Source: Mucilaginibacter sp.
GTDB taxonomy: Bacteria > Bacteroidota > Bacteroidia > Sphingobacteriales > Sphingobacteriaceae
Assembly: GCF_025359345.1 (NCBI RefSeq)
Contig: NZ_JANYGQ010000031.1
Location: 18,197 to 82,196 of the forward strand
Reading direction: 5' to 3'
Length of the DNA stretch: 64,000 nucleotides
Shown here: positions 1 through 9,964 of the stretch, piece by piece
Layout of the letters: each line of letters begins with the position of its first letter
Position numbering within the stretch: the stretch's first letter is position 1
Made by a program: the position numbers and the translations under genes
Notes under the pieces: generated by a model
Database searches by the model: none
What the model saw: the letters and a program-made list of their open reading frames with translations, nothing else
Told to the model about the DNA's origin: nothing

Positions 1-24
1 ACCAAAGCACCTTACCTCATCCTT

Positions 25-1146
25 ATGGCATTCGACGAAAAAACTGCGGTAATAACCAATTCTCTTAACTGCAAAGGCTGCGGTGCGGCCCTGCATTTTG
101 AGCCAGGTACGCAAACTTTAATGTGCGACCATTGCGGCAGTTCCAACGAGATCAGTACGCTGGACGACCATAACACCGAGCCGTTTGCTTTCGACGATTT
201 TGTAGAGAGTATCCAGTCGTCGACTCTTGACGAAGGAATGCAAACAGTTAGGTGTAATAACTGCGGTTCTACTACGGTTTTAAAGAAAAATGAGACTGCT
301 GATAAATGCCCTTTCTGTAGTTCAGCCCTGGTGGTTGATTTGTCGGACAACCAGAAATATGTGAAACCGCATTATGTTTTACCTTTTAAGGTTAGCCAGC
401 AAATGGCTAAAGATCAATTTTTAACCTGGCTCAAAAGCTTATCCTTCGCCCCGGCCGACCTGATTGCGAAAGTAGGCAATGGTGCATCATCGCCAATCGA
501 TGGGGTTTATTTGCCTTACTGGGTTTACGATGCCAACGCCCTTACCAACTATACCGGCGAACGCGGCGATTACTATTACGTTACCGAAACTTACTACGAA
601 ACGGTAGATGACGAACAGGTAGAGCGTACCAGAGAAGTTAGGCACACCAACTGGTATTCCGTTTTCGGGAATGTTGCCAATATTTTTAAGAATATCATCA
701 TCAGCGCCAGTGCATCAGTATCGCAGGAAACGCTGAACAAACTTGGCGCCTGGGACTTTAGCATGCTGGTTAAATATGATGAACGTTATATCAGCGGGTT
801 CAGGTCCGAAACATACCAGGTTAGTCCGCAGGATGGCCTGGAACGTTCAAAAGCATCGATGGCCCCGGTTATTCAGCGCACCATAATGCAGGACATTGGC
901 GGCGATGAGCAGCGTATCGATAATTCGGAAACCGAACTGCAGGAGGTTATGATTAAATACGTTTTACTACCGATATGGATAAGTTCGTACGTATACAAAA
1001 ATAAATCGTACCAGTTTGCTATTAACGGCTACACCGGGCAAGTAAGCGGCAAACGCCCCTGGAGCGCCGGGAAAATTATCATGCTGATTGTGATTGTATT
1101 GGCAGTTATTGCAGGGATTGTAATGTATTTTAAGAATGCAGGTTGA
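25..1146 (+). CDS. Double zinc-ribbon protein with C-terminal membrane anchor
   Basis: The 373-residue protein starts with two zinc-ribbon knuckle pairs, C16/C19 with C34/C37 and C77/C80 with C95/C98, like the TFIIB-type ribbons of proteins often loosely annotated as primosomal protein N'-like. A long middle region without a motif I recognise follows, then one hydrophobic segment at about 350-369, so the bulk is probably cytoplasmic and tail-anchored. The reading frame is open to the left edge of the window, so the true start may lie outside; the ATG at 25 gives a natural N-terminus. No helicase motifs are present. Function unknown. Confidence 0.8.
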   Translation: MAFDEKTAVITNSLNCKGCGAALHFEPGTQTLMCDHCGSSNEISTLDDHNTEPFAFDDFVESIQSSTLDEGMQTVRCNNCGSTTVLKKNETADKCPFCSSALVVDLSDNQKYVKPHYVLPFKVSQQMAKDQFLTWLKSLSFAPADLIAKVGNGASSPIDGVYLPYWVYDANALTNYTGERGDYYYVTETYYETVDDEQVERTREVRHTNWYSVFGNVANIFKNIIISASASVSQETLNKLGAWDFSMLVKYDERYISGFRSETYQVSPQDGLERSKASMAPVIQRTIMQDIGGDEQRIDNSETELQEVMIKYVLLPIWISSYVYKNKSYQFAINGYTGQVSGKRPWSAGKIIMLIVIVLAVIAGIVMYFKNAG

Positions 1147-1285
1147 TTTAGAATAGTCTTGAGTCTTGAGTCGAAAGTCCTAAGTTGCAAACTATTAAAG
1201 TGCGATGGCAACTAAATAGAGTATGCCCGCGTACCGTAATTATACAGCCGCAGCCTGTAAGTGGCCCTCATAAGCGTAAATAAGT

Positions 1286-1666
1286 ATGAAATTTCATCAC
1301 ATAGGTGTTGCCTGCAAAAACATTGATGAGGAAATAGCCAATATTTCTAAAATTCACACCATTACTAAACAAACCGACAAAGTCATTGATGCCCAACAAA
1401 ATGCAGAGTTGCTTTTGCTAACCCTGGCCGATGGCACTAACATGGAATTGATAGCAGGCAAACAGGTGGAGACATTCGTCAAAAAAAACATCACGTATTA
1501 CCATATTTGTTTCGAGGTGGATGACATCCTAGCCGAAATAGACCGGCTGGTGGCTGAAGGCGCATTTTTAGTTTCGCCGCCAAAGCCTGCTGTATTGTTC
1601 GGTAACCGGCTGGTGGCGTTCCTCAATGTGTCGTACGGGTTGATTGAATTGCTAAACTCAAATTAA
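1286..1666 (+). CDS. VOC (glyoxalase/epimerase-like) family protein
   Basis: A small single-domain VOC protein of 126 residues. It opens with the HHIGVAC strand typical of methylmalonyl-CoA epimerases, and candidate metal ligands are H5, E54, H73 and E121. It is only 6 bp upstream of the MBOAT gene, so the two are almost certainly co-transcribed. In Bacteroidota, small VOC proteins occur beside MBOAT, acyl carrier protein and FkbH-like genes. Here it may act on a carrier- or CoA-bound acyl group rather than in propionate metabolism; that is inference. Confidence 0.8.
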   Translation: MKFHHIGVACKNIDEEIANISKIHTITKQTDKVIDAQQNAELLLLTLADGTNMELIAGKQVETFVKKNITYYHICFEVDDILAEIDRLVAEGAFLVSPPKPAVLFGNRLVAFLNVSYGLIELLNSN

Positions 1667-1672
1667 ACGCAG

Positions 1673-3112
1673 ATGCTGTTTGCCTCCATACTATTTGCGT
1701 GTTTTTTTATTGTGTTTTTCCTGTTGTACTGGTATGTATTTAGCGGTAGCCTCAAATTTCAAAATCTTTTAATATTAACCGGCAGCTATCTATTTTATGC
1801 CTGGTGGGATTGGCGTTTTCTCTTGCTGCTCATCGGCAGCTCAATCATCAGCTATTTTTTAGGCATCGGCATTGGCAAAACCGGCAATAAACAACGCCGC
1901 AGCCTTTTATTGTGGATAGGCTTATTGCAAGGGTTGGGCTGCCTGGTGTTTTTTAAATATTTTAATTTTCTTGTTGGGTCGATGGCAGGCGCTTTTGCCT
2001 GGTTTAATGTGAAGGTTGAAGTGCAAACACTTAATATTATCCTTCCGCTTGGCATAAGCTTTTACACCTTTCGTATAATCAGTTATTTGCTGGATATTAA
2101 AAATGGAAAGATACAGCCAACAACTAGCCTGGTTACGTTTTGCTCGTACGTCGCATTTTTTCCAAGCCTTATTGCGGGGCCTATCGACAGGCCGAAGACG
2201 CTTATCCCTCAACTGGAAAAAGAAAGGACATTTGACTACAACCAGGCAGCAGACGGTTTGCGCCAAATTTTGTGGGGACTGTTCAAAAAAATTGTAATTG
2301 CAGATAATTGTGCCGCGTTTACCAACGATGTGCTTAGTCATTACCAAACTTTGCCCGCGAGCGCTTTGCTGTTCAGCATGGCTTTGTTTGCTATACAGGT
2401 TTACGCCGATTTTTCGGGCTACTCTGATATCGCAATCGGCTTGGCAAGCCTGCTGGGTTTTAAAATTACGCGCAACTTTAACTACCCTTTCTTCGCCCAA
2501 AATATTGCCGGTTTTTGGCGCAGGTGGCACATCTCGCTCACATCGTGGTTAACCGACTATGTGTTTACGCCACTAAGCGTATACTTCCGTGCTTATAGTA
2601 AGTTCGGGTTAATATTGGCTATACTGATAAATTTTACCCTGATTGGCATATGGCATGGCGCTAGCTGGACTTTCGTGTTTTTTGGTTTTTTAAACGGTTG
2701 TTTGTACATCCCGCTAATATTAAACGGCACGCTCAGTAAAAAGAAAAAAAATACACAAGACGTCCTTAAAACATTTTTAAATATCGCAGGCATGTTCGTC
2801 CTGCTGATGTTTACCTTCCTTATTTTTCGTGCCGAAACCCTTGCCCAGGCATTTGATTATTACCGCCGCTTATTTTCGCCATCGTTATTCAAAGGCTTTG
2901 TGATTACCGAAAAGGTAAATATGGCAGCTGCGCTTTTGGCCATCATCATCATGTTTATTGCGGAGTGGAAACAGCGCGATAAAGAACATGCATTGCAAAT
3001 GGATGGTGTTGAAAAAACAGGTGCAAAGATGTTAATATACTACGGACTGGTACTCTTCATCCTTGTATTCAGCGCCACCAATATAACCGACTTTGTCTAT
3101 TTTAAATTTTGA
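1673..3112 (+). CDS. MBOAT family membrane O-acyltransferase (AlgI/DltB-like)
   Basis: A 479-residue polytopic membrane protein with the AlgI-like signature FWRRWHISLTSWLTDYV (H286) and the presumed catalytic histidine H328 in LIGIWHGASW. Family members move an acyl group from an intracellular thioester donor to an extracytoplasmic acceptor such as a polysaccharide. It follows the VOC gene by 6 bp and precedes an SGNH-like gene by 3 bp, which resembles the alginate acetylation pairing of AlgI with AlgJ/X-type proteins. Donor and acceptor are unknown; the ACP/FkbH genes at 14.4-17.3 kb are candidates for supplying the donor. Confidence 0.9.
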   Translation: MLFASILFACFFIVFFLLYWYVFSGSLKFQNLLILTGSYLFYAWWDWRFLLLLIGSSIISYFLGIGIGKTGNKQRRSLLLWIGLLQGLGCLVFFKYFNFLVGSMAGAFAWFNVKVEVQTLNIILPLGISFYTFRIISYLLDIKNGKIQPTTSLVTFCSYVAFFPSLIAGPIDRPKTLIPQLEKERTFDYNQAADGLRQILWGLFKKIVIADNCAAFTNDVLSHYQTLPASALLFSMALFAIQVYADFSGYSDIAIGLASLLGFKITRNFNYPFFAQNIAGFWRRWHISLTSWLTDYVFTPLSVYFRAYSKFGLILAILINFTLIGIWHGASWTFVFFGFLNGCLYIPLILNGTLSKKKKNTQDVLKTFLNIAGMFVLLMFTFLIFRAETLAQAFDYYRRLFSPSLFKGFVITEKVNMAAALLAIIIMFIAEWKQRDKEHALQMDGVEKTGAKMLIYYGLVLFILVFSATNITDFVYFKF

Positions 3113-3115
3113 AGG

Positions 3116-4027
3116 ATGAAGAAAGGGCAGTTAAATAAATTCGTGATAAAGGCAATGTTGTTTGTGCTGCCGGTCTTTGTCCTTTTCGGGATATTGCTCC
3201 GACTTGGATTTGCGCCTATTGTTACCAGTTCGGGTTTGTTCGATGCAAAAATGCGGCATATAAAAAAGCAGCACGTTAAACAGGTAAACCTGATGGCAAT
3301 TGGTTCGTCAATAACACTGTATGAACTAAAGTCGGACCTGGTAACTCAAAGCCTGGACACTTCTTATTATAATTTTGCCTCGTGGGGCATCCAAATAAAC
3401 GATATGCGGTTGATGCTTTACAAATTTATACCAGAGCATCGGCCTAAATATGTTATTATATGCGCTTCGCTGGGCGAATTTATGTCGCCGCCGAACCCAA
3501 CATATTTAAATTATCTAAATACGCCAGGTTTTATCAGGAACAACCTGCCTGAACTTTTTTACCTCAAAAATTATAACTCCATCCATCAAATTATATGGCG
3601 AAAATATTTTGAATACCCCATTAGTTTTGATGTACAAGGCGGCGCATCGTTAACCGTTAAGCCAAAGGATATCAATCGTAAAATGTGGGATGCTCACGAC
3701 GAGTTTCCAACCAAGTACACCCAAAGTAATTATAACGGGTTGGATAGTTTGGCTGTGTGGCTAAAACAACAAAACATCAAATTTATTTTTGTGCAGGCGC
3801 CTATCAAAAAATCGTACGCTAATACCGCTTACTACCAGCAACGGATCAATACACATTTTGATAAATGCCGCTCAATTATTGAGAGCCGGGGCGGCATTTA
3901 TTTGAATTACTACGACACCACGATTTTTACAGACAGTTTATTCGTGGACCAATATCACTTGCAGAATGCGGGAGCCATTGTTTTTACAAAAGAAATAGTT
4001 GCTGATTTAAAAAAGGTGATTAAATGA
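3116..4027 (+). CDS. Membrane-anchored SGNH-like protein, MBOAT partner
   Basis: 303 residues with one N-terminal hydrophobic anchor (about 12-32), so the rest should be periplasmic. A GSS nucleophile-type block lies at 63-65 and a DQYH block (D278/H281) near the C-terminus, matching the first and last blocks of SGNH/DHHW acyl-transfer or esterase domains; I did not place a clear catalytic Asn. It starts 3 bp after the MBOAT stop. By analogy with AlgX/AlgJ or PatB it could complete acyl transfer outside the membrane. It could equally be a degenerate structural partner. Confidence 0.7.
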   Translation: MKKGQLNKFVIKAMLFVLPVFVLFGILLRLGFAPIVTSSGLFDAKMRHIKKQHVKQVNLMAIGSSITLYELKSDLVTQSLDTSYYNFASWGIQINDMRLMLYKFIPEHRPKYVIICASLGEFMSPPNPTYLNYLNTPGFIRNNLPELFYLKNYNSIHQIIWRKYFEYPISFDVQGGASLTVKPKDINRKMWDAHDEFPTKYTQSNYNGLDSLAVWLKQQNIKFIFVQAPIKKSYANTAYYQQRINTHFDKCRSIIESRGGIYLNYYDTTIFTDSLFVDQYHLQNAGAIVFTKEIVADLKKVIK

Positions 4028-4074
4028 ATGGGACATGTGGAATACAAGGTGGCAGTAAATAGCTACGTTGTAAT

Positions 4075-4767
4075 TTACTGCTGAGAATTCTTTACTTGCT
4101 TAAACTTTAAGCAATTTGAAGCCCTGTCCATATCCTTAAAAAATTCGGGCCCTTTATCGTTGGTAAAACAGACGGCCACTATTATGCCGGTATGATCCTT
4201 TTGAAGGGTAATCAGCAGGGCGTACTTATAATGTTTGGTTTCCGGCATATCCAGCAAAGTTAACAGGTATGATTTTCCTGCATCGGCGTTATAACGCGTG
4301 AGCACTTCAGGGGGCATAGGTTTTACGAAAAATTTATTTTCGCCAGTAAATGCTGCGGCGTGCGCTTGTGCTATTAAATTATAAGTCGAGTCTGGGTTGG
4401 CGAGCTCTGCATTAGGCCTGCCTTGTGCATTTTGATAGCTGGCCCAGTTTTCTTTTTGCGATTTTACCTGCAACCATATTTCAAAATCCTTGCCCGGCAG
4501 TGTCATGGCATAGTCGAACGAAAGATCTTCATTATCGGGTGCTTTAATTTCTTTAAAGCCTCTGGGGAACCTAAAATTCACGTCAGCGTGGGTAGCAAGC
4601 TTTATAAATTCGGCAAGCTGGTGGCTCATAGGGGCCGGCTTAACCGCAGGCGCAGATCGTTTCACAACTGTAACCGACTGTTTTGGCTGCGCAATCGCCT
4701 GCGAAATACTGAGCAAAAGTATTGCGGTAACTAATATTTGCTTAATTTGCTTAAAACCAATCTTCAT
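4075..4767 (-). CDS. Secreted protein of unknown function
   Basis: 230 residues with a clear signal peptide ending near the AIAQ sequence at about 24-27, then a mature soluble domain with no cysteine cluster or catalytic motif I recognise. It converges on the SGNH-like gene and diverges from the permease gene at 4879, so it is probably its own transcription unit. The family was not recognised. Confidence 0.75.
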   Translation of the reverse strand: MKIGFKQIKQILVTAILLLSISQAIAQPKQSVTVVKRSAPAVKPAPMSHQLAEFIKLATHADVNFRFPRGFKEIKAPDNEDLSFDYAMTLPGKDFEIWLQVKSQKENWASYQNAQGRPNAELANPDSTYNLIAQAHAAAFTGENKFFVKPMPPEVLTRYNADAGKSYLLTLLDMPETKHYKYALLITLQKDHTGIIVAVCFTNDKGPEFFKDMDRASNCLKFKQVKNSQQ

Positions 4768-4878
4768 TACCGCGCAAACAATAGAATTATTATTAATTAA
4801 CAGGGATCTAAAGCTAACAAATTTAAAATATTAATTTAAAAAATAAATCTTAAAACAAACAAATCGCATATTTTTCAC

Positions 4879-6216
4879 ATGAGTATCAAGCCCATCCTTA
4901 ACCGTTTCGACCTTACCATGATCGTTATTAGCCTGGTAATAGGCATGGGTATTTTTGCCGCACCTGGCGAAGTTGCCATAAAAGCGGGCAATGCCTGGGT
5001 TTTTTTTGGCGCGTGGATATTTGGCGGACTGATTAGTTTTTGCGGCGCACTCACCTTTGCGGAAATTGGCGCACGTTACCCGGCTACCGGCGGCTTTTAC
5101 AAAGTTTTTTCGTATTGCTACCACCCTGCGTTTGCATTTATGATTAACTGGGTTCTGGTTATCAGCAACGCGGCATCGGTTGGGGCGGTTGCTCTTATTG
5201 GGGCCGACTATATCAGGCCTTTTTTGCTCCCCGAAAGTTTGCAGAATGATTTGGGAACCAAAATTATCACCATTGGCTCGGTGCTCATTTTATACGTAAT
5301 TAACTTTTTGGGCATTAAAATGAGCGCCCGCACCCAAAACCTGCTGATAATATTTAAACTGAGCATGATACTGCTTATCTGCTCAACCGTATTTAAAAGT
5401 AATGTGAACCCGGTAAGCATCCAGGCTGTGCCATATAGCGGTAACATTATTACTTCGGTTGGTTTAAGCCTGGTTGCCGTGTTTTTTTGCTATGGCGGCT
5501 ACCAGCAAACCATCAATTTTGGCGGCGATATTATTAACGCCAAACGCAATATTCCGAAGGCCATTGCGGCAGGCATGTTTGTAATACTGGCTATGTACCT
5601 GGGTATTAATTATGCTTATTACCATGTTTTGGGTATTGGCGGCCTGCAGCAAACACCATCGCTGGCTGCAAAAATGGTGGGGGTTATTTTTGGCGATACC
5701 GGCTACAAGGTTACTTCGCTGATGATATTTTTATCGGTGCTGGCTTTTGTAAATGTGAATGTGCTGGCCAACCCGCGCGTATATTATGCTATGGCCGAGG
5801 ATGGTATTTTACCGCCTATATTTAAAAAGGTTAACCCCAAAACACAGGTGCAGGAATTCGGGATGTCGTTTTTTGTGGCGGCGGTAGTTGTGGTGCTGTT
5901 TTTTGTATCGAAGTTTAGCGAGATGCTAAAATATGTAATGTTTTTTGATACCATAGGTCTTTCGCTGGCGGCTGTCGCGATATTCATCCTGCGCAAAAAA
6001 ACCAAAGAACTTGATGGTACAGGTATTTACACTATCAAATGGTTTCCGTTTGTACCGGTGGTTTTTATAATTTCGTACTGGTTTGTAACCATTAATATTT
6101 TTATCACTTTTAAAGAAAATCCATATGCTGCGCTGATCTGCCTGGCGACATACGCTGTTGGGCTGATTATTTATTACGCGTGCACTTACAAGAAGAAACA
6201 AGGGACAATAACATAA
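4879..6216 (+). CDS. APC superfamily amino acid permease
   Basis: 445 residues with about twelve transmembrane segments and the GMGIF motif in the first helix that shapes the substrate site in APC transporters. It ends 1 bp before the next gene, a Cys/Met-type PLP enzyme, so the pair is very likely one operon for uptake and breakdown of an amino acid. The neighbour suggests a sulfur amino acid, but the sequence does not fix the substrate. Confidence 0.9.
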   Translation: MSIKPILNRFDLTMIVISLVIGMGIFAAPGEVAIKAGNAWVFFGAWIFGGLISFCGALTFAEIGARYPATGGFYKVFSYCYHPAFAFMINWVLVISNAASVGAVALIGADYIRPFLLPESLQNDLGTKIITIGSVLILYVINFLGIKMSARTQNLLIIFKLSMILLICSTVFKSNVNPVSIQAVPYSGNIITSVGLSLVAVFFCYGGYQQTINFGGDIINAKRNIPKAIAAGMFVILAMYLGINYAYYHVLGIGGLQQTPSLAAKMVGVIFGDTGYKVTSLMIFLSVLAFVNVNVLANPRVYYAMAEDGILPPIFKKVNPKTQVQEFGMSFFVAAVVVVLFFVSKFSEMLKYVMFFDTIGLSLAAVAIFILRKKTKELDGTGIYTIKWFPFVPVVFIISYWFVTINIFITFKENPYAALICLATYAVGLIIYYACTYKKKQGTIT

Positions 6217-6217
6217 C

Positions 6218-7381
6218 ATGGAACTATCGTATATACTGAATGAACTTGGCGAAGAACGGGGCGACTACTTTAACGCCGTATCGCCGCCTATCATTCAAAC
6301 CAGCAATTTTACTTTTAATAGCGTAAGCGATTTCCGGGTAGCCCTGGCCGAAGAATTTGACGCGATGTTGTATTCGCGCGGGCAAAATCCAACTATTAAT
6401 ATTTTGCGTAAAAAGCTGGCCGCGCTTGATGGAGCGGAAGACGCCCTGGTTTTCAGCAGCGGCATAGCAGCTGTTACCGTTCCCATACTTGCACTGCTGC
6501 AACAAGGCGACCATGCGGTGGTTGTTGAAAATCCCTATAGCTGGACCATAAAGCTTTTTAATAACCTGCTGCCAAAATTTGGCATTACTGCAACTTATGT
6601 TGATGGCAGCGACTTGCAGCAAATTGAAAATGCCATCCAATCCAATACTAAACTCATCTACCTTGAAAGCCCCAATACCTTTAGCTATGAGTTGCAGGAC
6701 CTGAAAGCAGTTGCCGATATAGCCAAATCAAAAGGCATCATCACCATGATTGATAACAGTTATTGCGGTCCCCTTTACCAGCAGCCTATTGCCCTGGGGA
6801 TTGATCTGGTGGCGCAATCGGCAACCAAATACCTGGGCGGGCATTCGGACGTGGTGGCAGGTGTGGTAACCGGCAGCCACGAATTGATAAAAAAGATATT
6901 TAACAATGAATTTTTGAATATCGGCCCCGCACTTTCGCCGCACTCAGCCTGGTTGCTTATCAGGGGACTGCGTACGCTGCCCTTGCGTATGCAGCGCAGC
7001 TTTGAAACCGCCAAAATCGTTACGGCATGGTTGCAGCAACATCCTGCAATAGACAAAATACTGTGGCCATTTTTGCCCGGTTTTAAACAGGCAGAACTGG
7101 CAAAAAAACAAATGCAGGGTTGCGGCAGTATGTTTAGTTTTACGCTAAAGAACTCATCGGTACAAAAAATAGAAACCTTTTGCGACGGCTTGAAGCATAT
7201 TTTAATGGCCGTATCATGGGGTGGGCACGAGAGTTTAATAATACCCGCCATAGCAGGTGTAGCCAAAAATGATTACGACCCCAGCAACCTGCGTCACCAG
7301 TTAATCCGGATGTATGCCGGGCTTGAAGACGCGGATTATTTGATAAGGGATTTGGAACAGGCGCTGGCGTTGGTTGATTAA
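6218..7381 (+). CDS. Cys/Met metabolism PLP-dependent enzyme (trans-sulfuration family)
   Basis: 387 residues of fold-type I. K204 in SATKYLGGHSD is the Schiff-base lysine, D179 (IDNSY) contacts the pyridine nitrogen, and the YSRGQNPT block at 52-59 matches the phosphate-binding tyrosine/arginine region. Family members are cystathionine gamma-synthase, cystathionine beta- or gamma-lyase and methionine gamma-lyase; these cannot be separated by eye. The usual YGGT segment reads YSWT here. Position directly behind a permease gene favours a catabolic lyase over a biosynthetic synthase. Confidence 0.9.
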   Translation: MELSYILNELGEERGDYFNAVSPPIIQTSNFTFNSVSDFRVALAEEFDAMLYSRGQNPTINILRKKLAALDGAEDALVFSSGIAAVTVPILALLQQGDHAVVVENPYSWTIKLFNNLLPKFGITATYVDGSDLQQIENAIQSNTKLIYLESPNTFSYELQDLKAVADIAKSKGIITMIDNSYCGPLYQQPIALGIDLVAQSATKYLGGHSDVVAGVVTGSHELIKKIFNNEFLNIGPALSPHSAWLLIRGLRTLPLRMQRSFETAKIVTAWLQQHPAIDKILWPFLPGFKQAELAKKQMQGCGSMFSFTLKNSSVQKIETFCDGLKHILMAVSWGGHESLIIPAIAGVAKNDYDPSNLRHQLIRMYAGLEDADYLIRDLEQALALVD

Positions 7382-7510
7382 TTAATGAACTGCACGTGTT
7401 CTGCTGAAAAAATAGCGAGAAACAATATCGCCCGGCATTAGTTTTTAATCAATCCGTTAACACATTTTGTTATTTTAGCGGCTTTATTGAAAGAGTCGCG
7501 AATATTGTAT

Positions 7511-8488
7511 ATGAACATAGTTGTCCGCAAGCATATCCCCCAATATTTATATATTTTATTAATCGTTTTTCCATTAGGGATGGTTTCGTGCCGTCATCAT
7601 GTACCGGAAAGGGTAAAGTTCAAGGAAAAGCTACAGGTTGATAAAGTAAAAGCGCAGGCCCTGCTAAAAAGTATAAAGGGGATAAAATATACTGAGGTTA
7701 AACGTACGTTTGATAACGGCCTGTCGTTTAGCCGGGTTGGTTACCAGTTGGTGCCCGAGTGGCAAATATCTTTCCCATCTACCGATTCGGTAAATATTTA
7801 CAGCCCGAAAAAGAAGAGGTTTATGAACACTCCTGTGGTTTTCGATCATGACTCGGTTTACAACGTGGCCTGGGCATGGCTTAAGCTTAAATATATTAAA
7901 AAGGATAGCATGCAGTTTATGGTGCTTCATGTACACGATAATATTATACAAGAAGAGAAAACGCATGTTTTTATGACGTTTTACACTAACGATTACATAA
8001 AAAATGTGCTGCATACTGAGCCCTCAAAAGTGTGGAGGCCCAGCAGGAAAGATACTGCTTATATAAAAGCCAAAATTGCGCTGGCTGATAAAGTAATCGA
8101 TAGCGCCTTTGCGGGTACCGAACCTGTAGTTTTAACGCCGAAGACACCATTAATTTCGGTTAAAAAATATGTAACGCCCGATAATGACTTAGATGGAGGC
8201 ATGGGGTTTGATGATTATCTTTCGCCGACTTATGATATTACCATTCACAAAGCTTACACCGATTTTTACTACTCCTACTCGGCATTTGTTGACGAAAAAG
8301 GTACAATTACTTTCCGTAAAACACTAACGTTTACTTATCCCGAGTTTAAAAAGGCTAGTGATGATGCTATGAAGGGTATTACCGACGGCTACCTTAAGCT
8401 TTACCTTAACACCACACCCGGGAAAACGCTCGGCATTCCACACAAAAGCATTGTTATTTTGAAAGTAACAGGGGTTAAAAAAAACTAA
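7511..8488 (+). CDS. Putative lipoprotein of unknown function
   Basis: I chose the ATG at 7511 (325 residues); an in-frame TTG at 7487 would add eight residues. The N-terminus is a lipoprotein signal with lipobox GMVSC, modified cysteine C27. The mature part is rich in beta-strand-like and lysine segments and has no motif I recognise. It stands alone, with about 105 bp or more of intergenic DNA on each side, and a TATTTTAG sequence just upstream could be a -7 element. Confidence 0.7.
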   Translation: MNIVVRKHIPQYLYILLIVFPLGMVSCRHHVPERVKFKEKLQVDKVKAQALLKSIKGIKYTEVKRTFDNGLSFSRVGYQLVPEWQISFPSTDSVNIYSPKKKRFMNTPVVFDHDSVYNVAWAWLKLKYIKKDSMQFMVLHVHDNIIQEEKTHVFMTFYTNDYIKNVLHTEPSKVWRPSRKDTAYIKAKIALADKVIDSAFAGTEPVVLTPKTPLISVKKYVTPDNDLDGGMGFDDYLSPTYDITIHKAYTDFYYSYSAFVDEKGTITFRKTLTFTYPEFKKASDDAMKGITDGYLKLYLNTTPGKTLGIPHKSIVILKVTGVKKN

Positions 8489-8677
8489 GATTTATTGGAT
8501 TGATAGGATTTTAGGATTAGCTGGGGGGGGGTAGCGCAGCATAACGTATTGTGCGGCGTGGCAAAAGATCTCAGCTTTCGTGAATACTTTGTTAAGCCTT
8601 GTCCTTATTTCCCCTGGAATTGGTGAGCACAACCGCATTTAAAAATGGTGCGGTTGCGCAAGTATACCAACTTTAAA

Positions 8678-9775
8678 TTAGTTGGAAAGTGTAAACACGT
8701 CTGCCTCTTTTGAAGGGCCGCCTGTTGATTGACCACCGGCAAATACAATATCAAAGTCGGCAGCTGCAGCGGCCAGCAAGTTTCGCCCGTTATTTATTGA
8801 AAGGGTGCTCCATGTGCCGCTTTTAATATCATAAACATCAACCACGGTTGATGACCCGGAGCCTTTATAACCTCCACCAAAAACAATTTTGTTGGGGATG
8901 CCGGCAGCCGCGAGGTCTTCACGTGCTTCAGAAAGTTGGCTGGTTGTCCATGTGTTGGTTGAGGTGTCATAGATGTCGGCGGTGTTTACTAAGCCCGCTG
9001 CCGCGGTGTTTCCACCTGCGAAGACAATTTTAGTGCCTGCGCCTGCTCCTGCAAAATGGTCTTTGGCGCTGCTCAGCGTAGCTGTTGTCCAGGCCTGTGT
9101 GTTAATATCATAAATGTCGACGGTATTTAAAGGCACGCCTGCATCATTGTCGCCACCAGCGAAAATGATTTTGCTGCCCGCCGCAGCTGCCGCAAGGCCT
9201 GTGCGTGCAACACTAAGCTGAGCGGTTGTCCAGGTGTTAGTTAGCGCATTGTATATGTCGACTGTTTTTGAAACGCCTGCCGCACCTTTTCCTCCGGCAA
9301 AAATTATTATATTACCTAAAGATGCAGCTGCAAGCCCGGCCCGGGCTTCGCTTAGCTGAGCGGTAGTCCAAACGTTTTTGTTTGCGTCGAAAATATCAAC
9401 TGTTTTTGAAACGCCTGTTGCCCCTTTTCCGCCGCCAAAAGCAACTTTACCACCACCACCTGCGCCAGCGAGCATATACCGTGCTTCACTTAAATTACCT
9501 GCAAACCACCTGTTTCCAAGCACATCGTACACATCTACAACTTTTGAAAAAGTAGCGCCATTATCGGCGCTGCCGCCTGCAAAAAAAGCAGCCCCGCCAA
9601 TACCGGCACCCGCAAAATTGCTGCGCGCTACGGTCATATCGCCCGTGCCGTTAAAAGTTATTTTTGTAAAGCCGCCACTGTTGTCCACGGGTGGCGCCGG
9701 TGTGCTTTTATTTGAACATGAACTAATCGTCGCCAGTAAAACAGCGGCGCAAATAAGTGAGGATACCTTTTTCAT
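8678..9775 (-). CDS. Kelch-like beta-propeller lipoprotein
   Basis: Start placed at the ATG at 9775 (365 residues), because it opens directly into a lipoprotein signal with C20 (TISSC); an upstream in-frame ATG at 9835 would put twenty residues before it. The mature protein is about seven repeats of roughly 45-50 residues, each with an FAGG-type strand, a V/ADIYD strand and an NTWTTAQLSEAR strand, as in kelch blades. It should fold as a surface or periplasmic propeller used for binding. The repeats are very alike and low in complexity (Ala/Gly-rich). No catalytic motif is visible. Confidence 0.8.
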   Translation of the reverse strand: MKKVSSLICAAVLLATISSCSNKSTPAPPVDNSGGFTKITFNGTGDMTVARSNFAGAGIGGAAFFAGGSADNGATFSKVVDVYDVLGNRWFAGNLSEARYMLAGAGGGGKVAFGGGKGATGVSKTVDIFDANKNVWTTAQLSEARAGLAAASLGNIIIFAGGKGAAGVSKTVDIYNALTNTWTTAQLSVARTGLAAAAAGSKIIFAGGDNDAGVPLNTVDIYDINTQAWTTATLSSAKDHFAGAGAGTKIVFAGGNTAAAGLVNTADIYDTSTNTWTTSQLSEAREDLAAAGIPNKIVFGGGYKGSGSSTVVDVYDIKSGTWSTLSINNGRNLLAAAAADFDIVFAGGQSTGGPSKEADVFTLSN

Positions 9776-9964
9776 ACAGTAAAGTTTAATATAATAAAGC
9801 AACCAAAAGCATCGGTATAATAACGGCAAATGCAATGATTGTATTGTTAATTACGGGTAAGAACACCGTTTTGATACAGCTGTTTTAAAAGAAAATAGTT
9901 TAATTGCTTGTACTTAACAATGCTGTAAGATAGGTAGTTAGGTTGCCTTTCAGTTAAATCAAAT

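Noticed and set aside
25..1146. PriA-like helicase, a common automatic label for such zinc ribbons
   Set aside because: No Walker or helicase motifs are present; only zinc ribbons and a tail anchor.
1147..1285. Possible small gene or RNA after the zinc-ribbon gene
   Set aside because: The sequence is made of degenerate AGTCTTGAGTC-type units and short AT-rich DNA with no start, stem or conserved signal I could support.
1922..2530. 202-codon minus-strand open frame inside the MBOAT gene
   Set aside because: It lies wholly within a gene with clear family motifs, and its translation is low-quality and Cys/Arg/Lys-biased like an antisense shadow.
8678..9775. Regular DNA repeats resembling a repeat array or CRISPR
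   Set aside because: They are in-frame blades of one propeller protein of about 140 bp each, without a constant short repeat and unique spacers.
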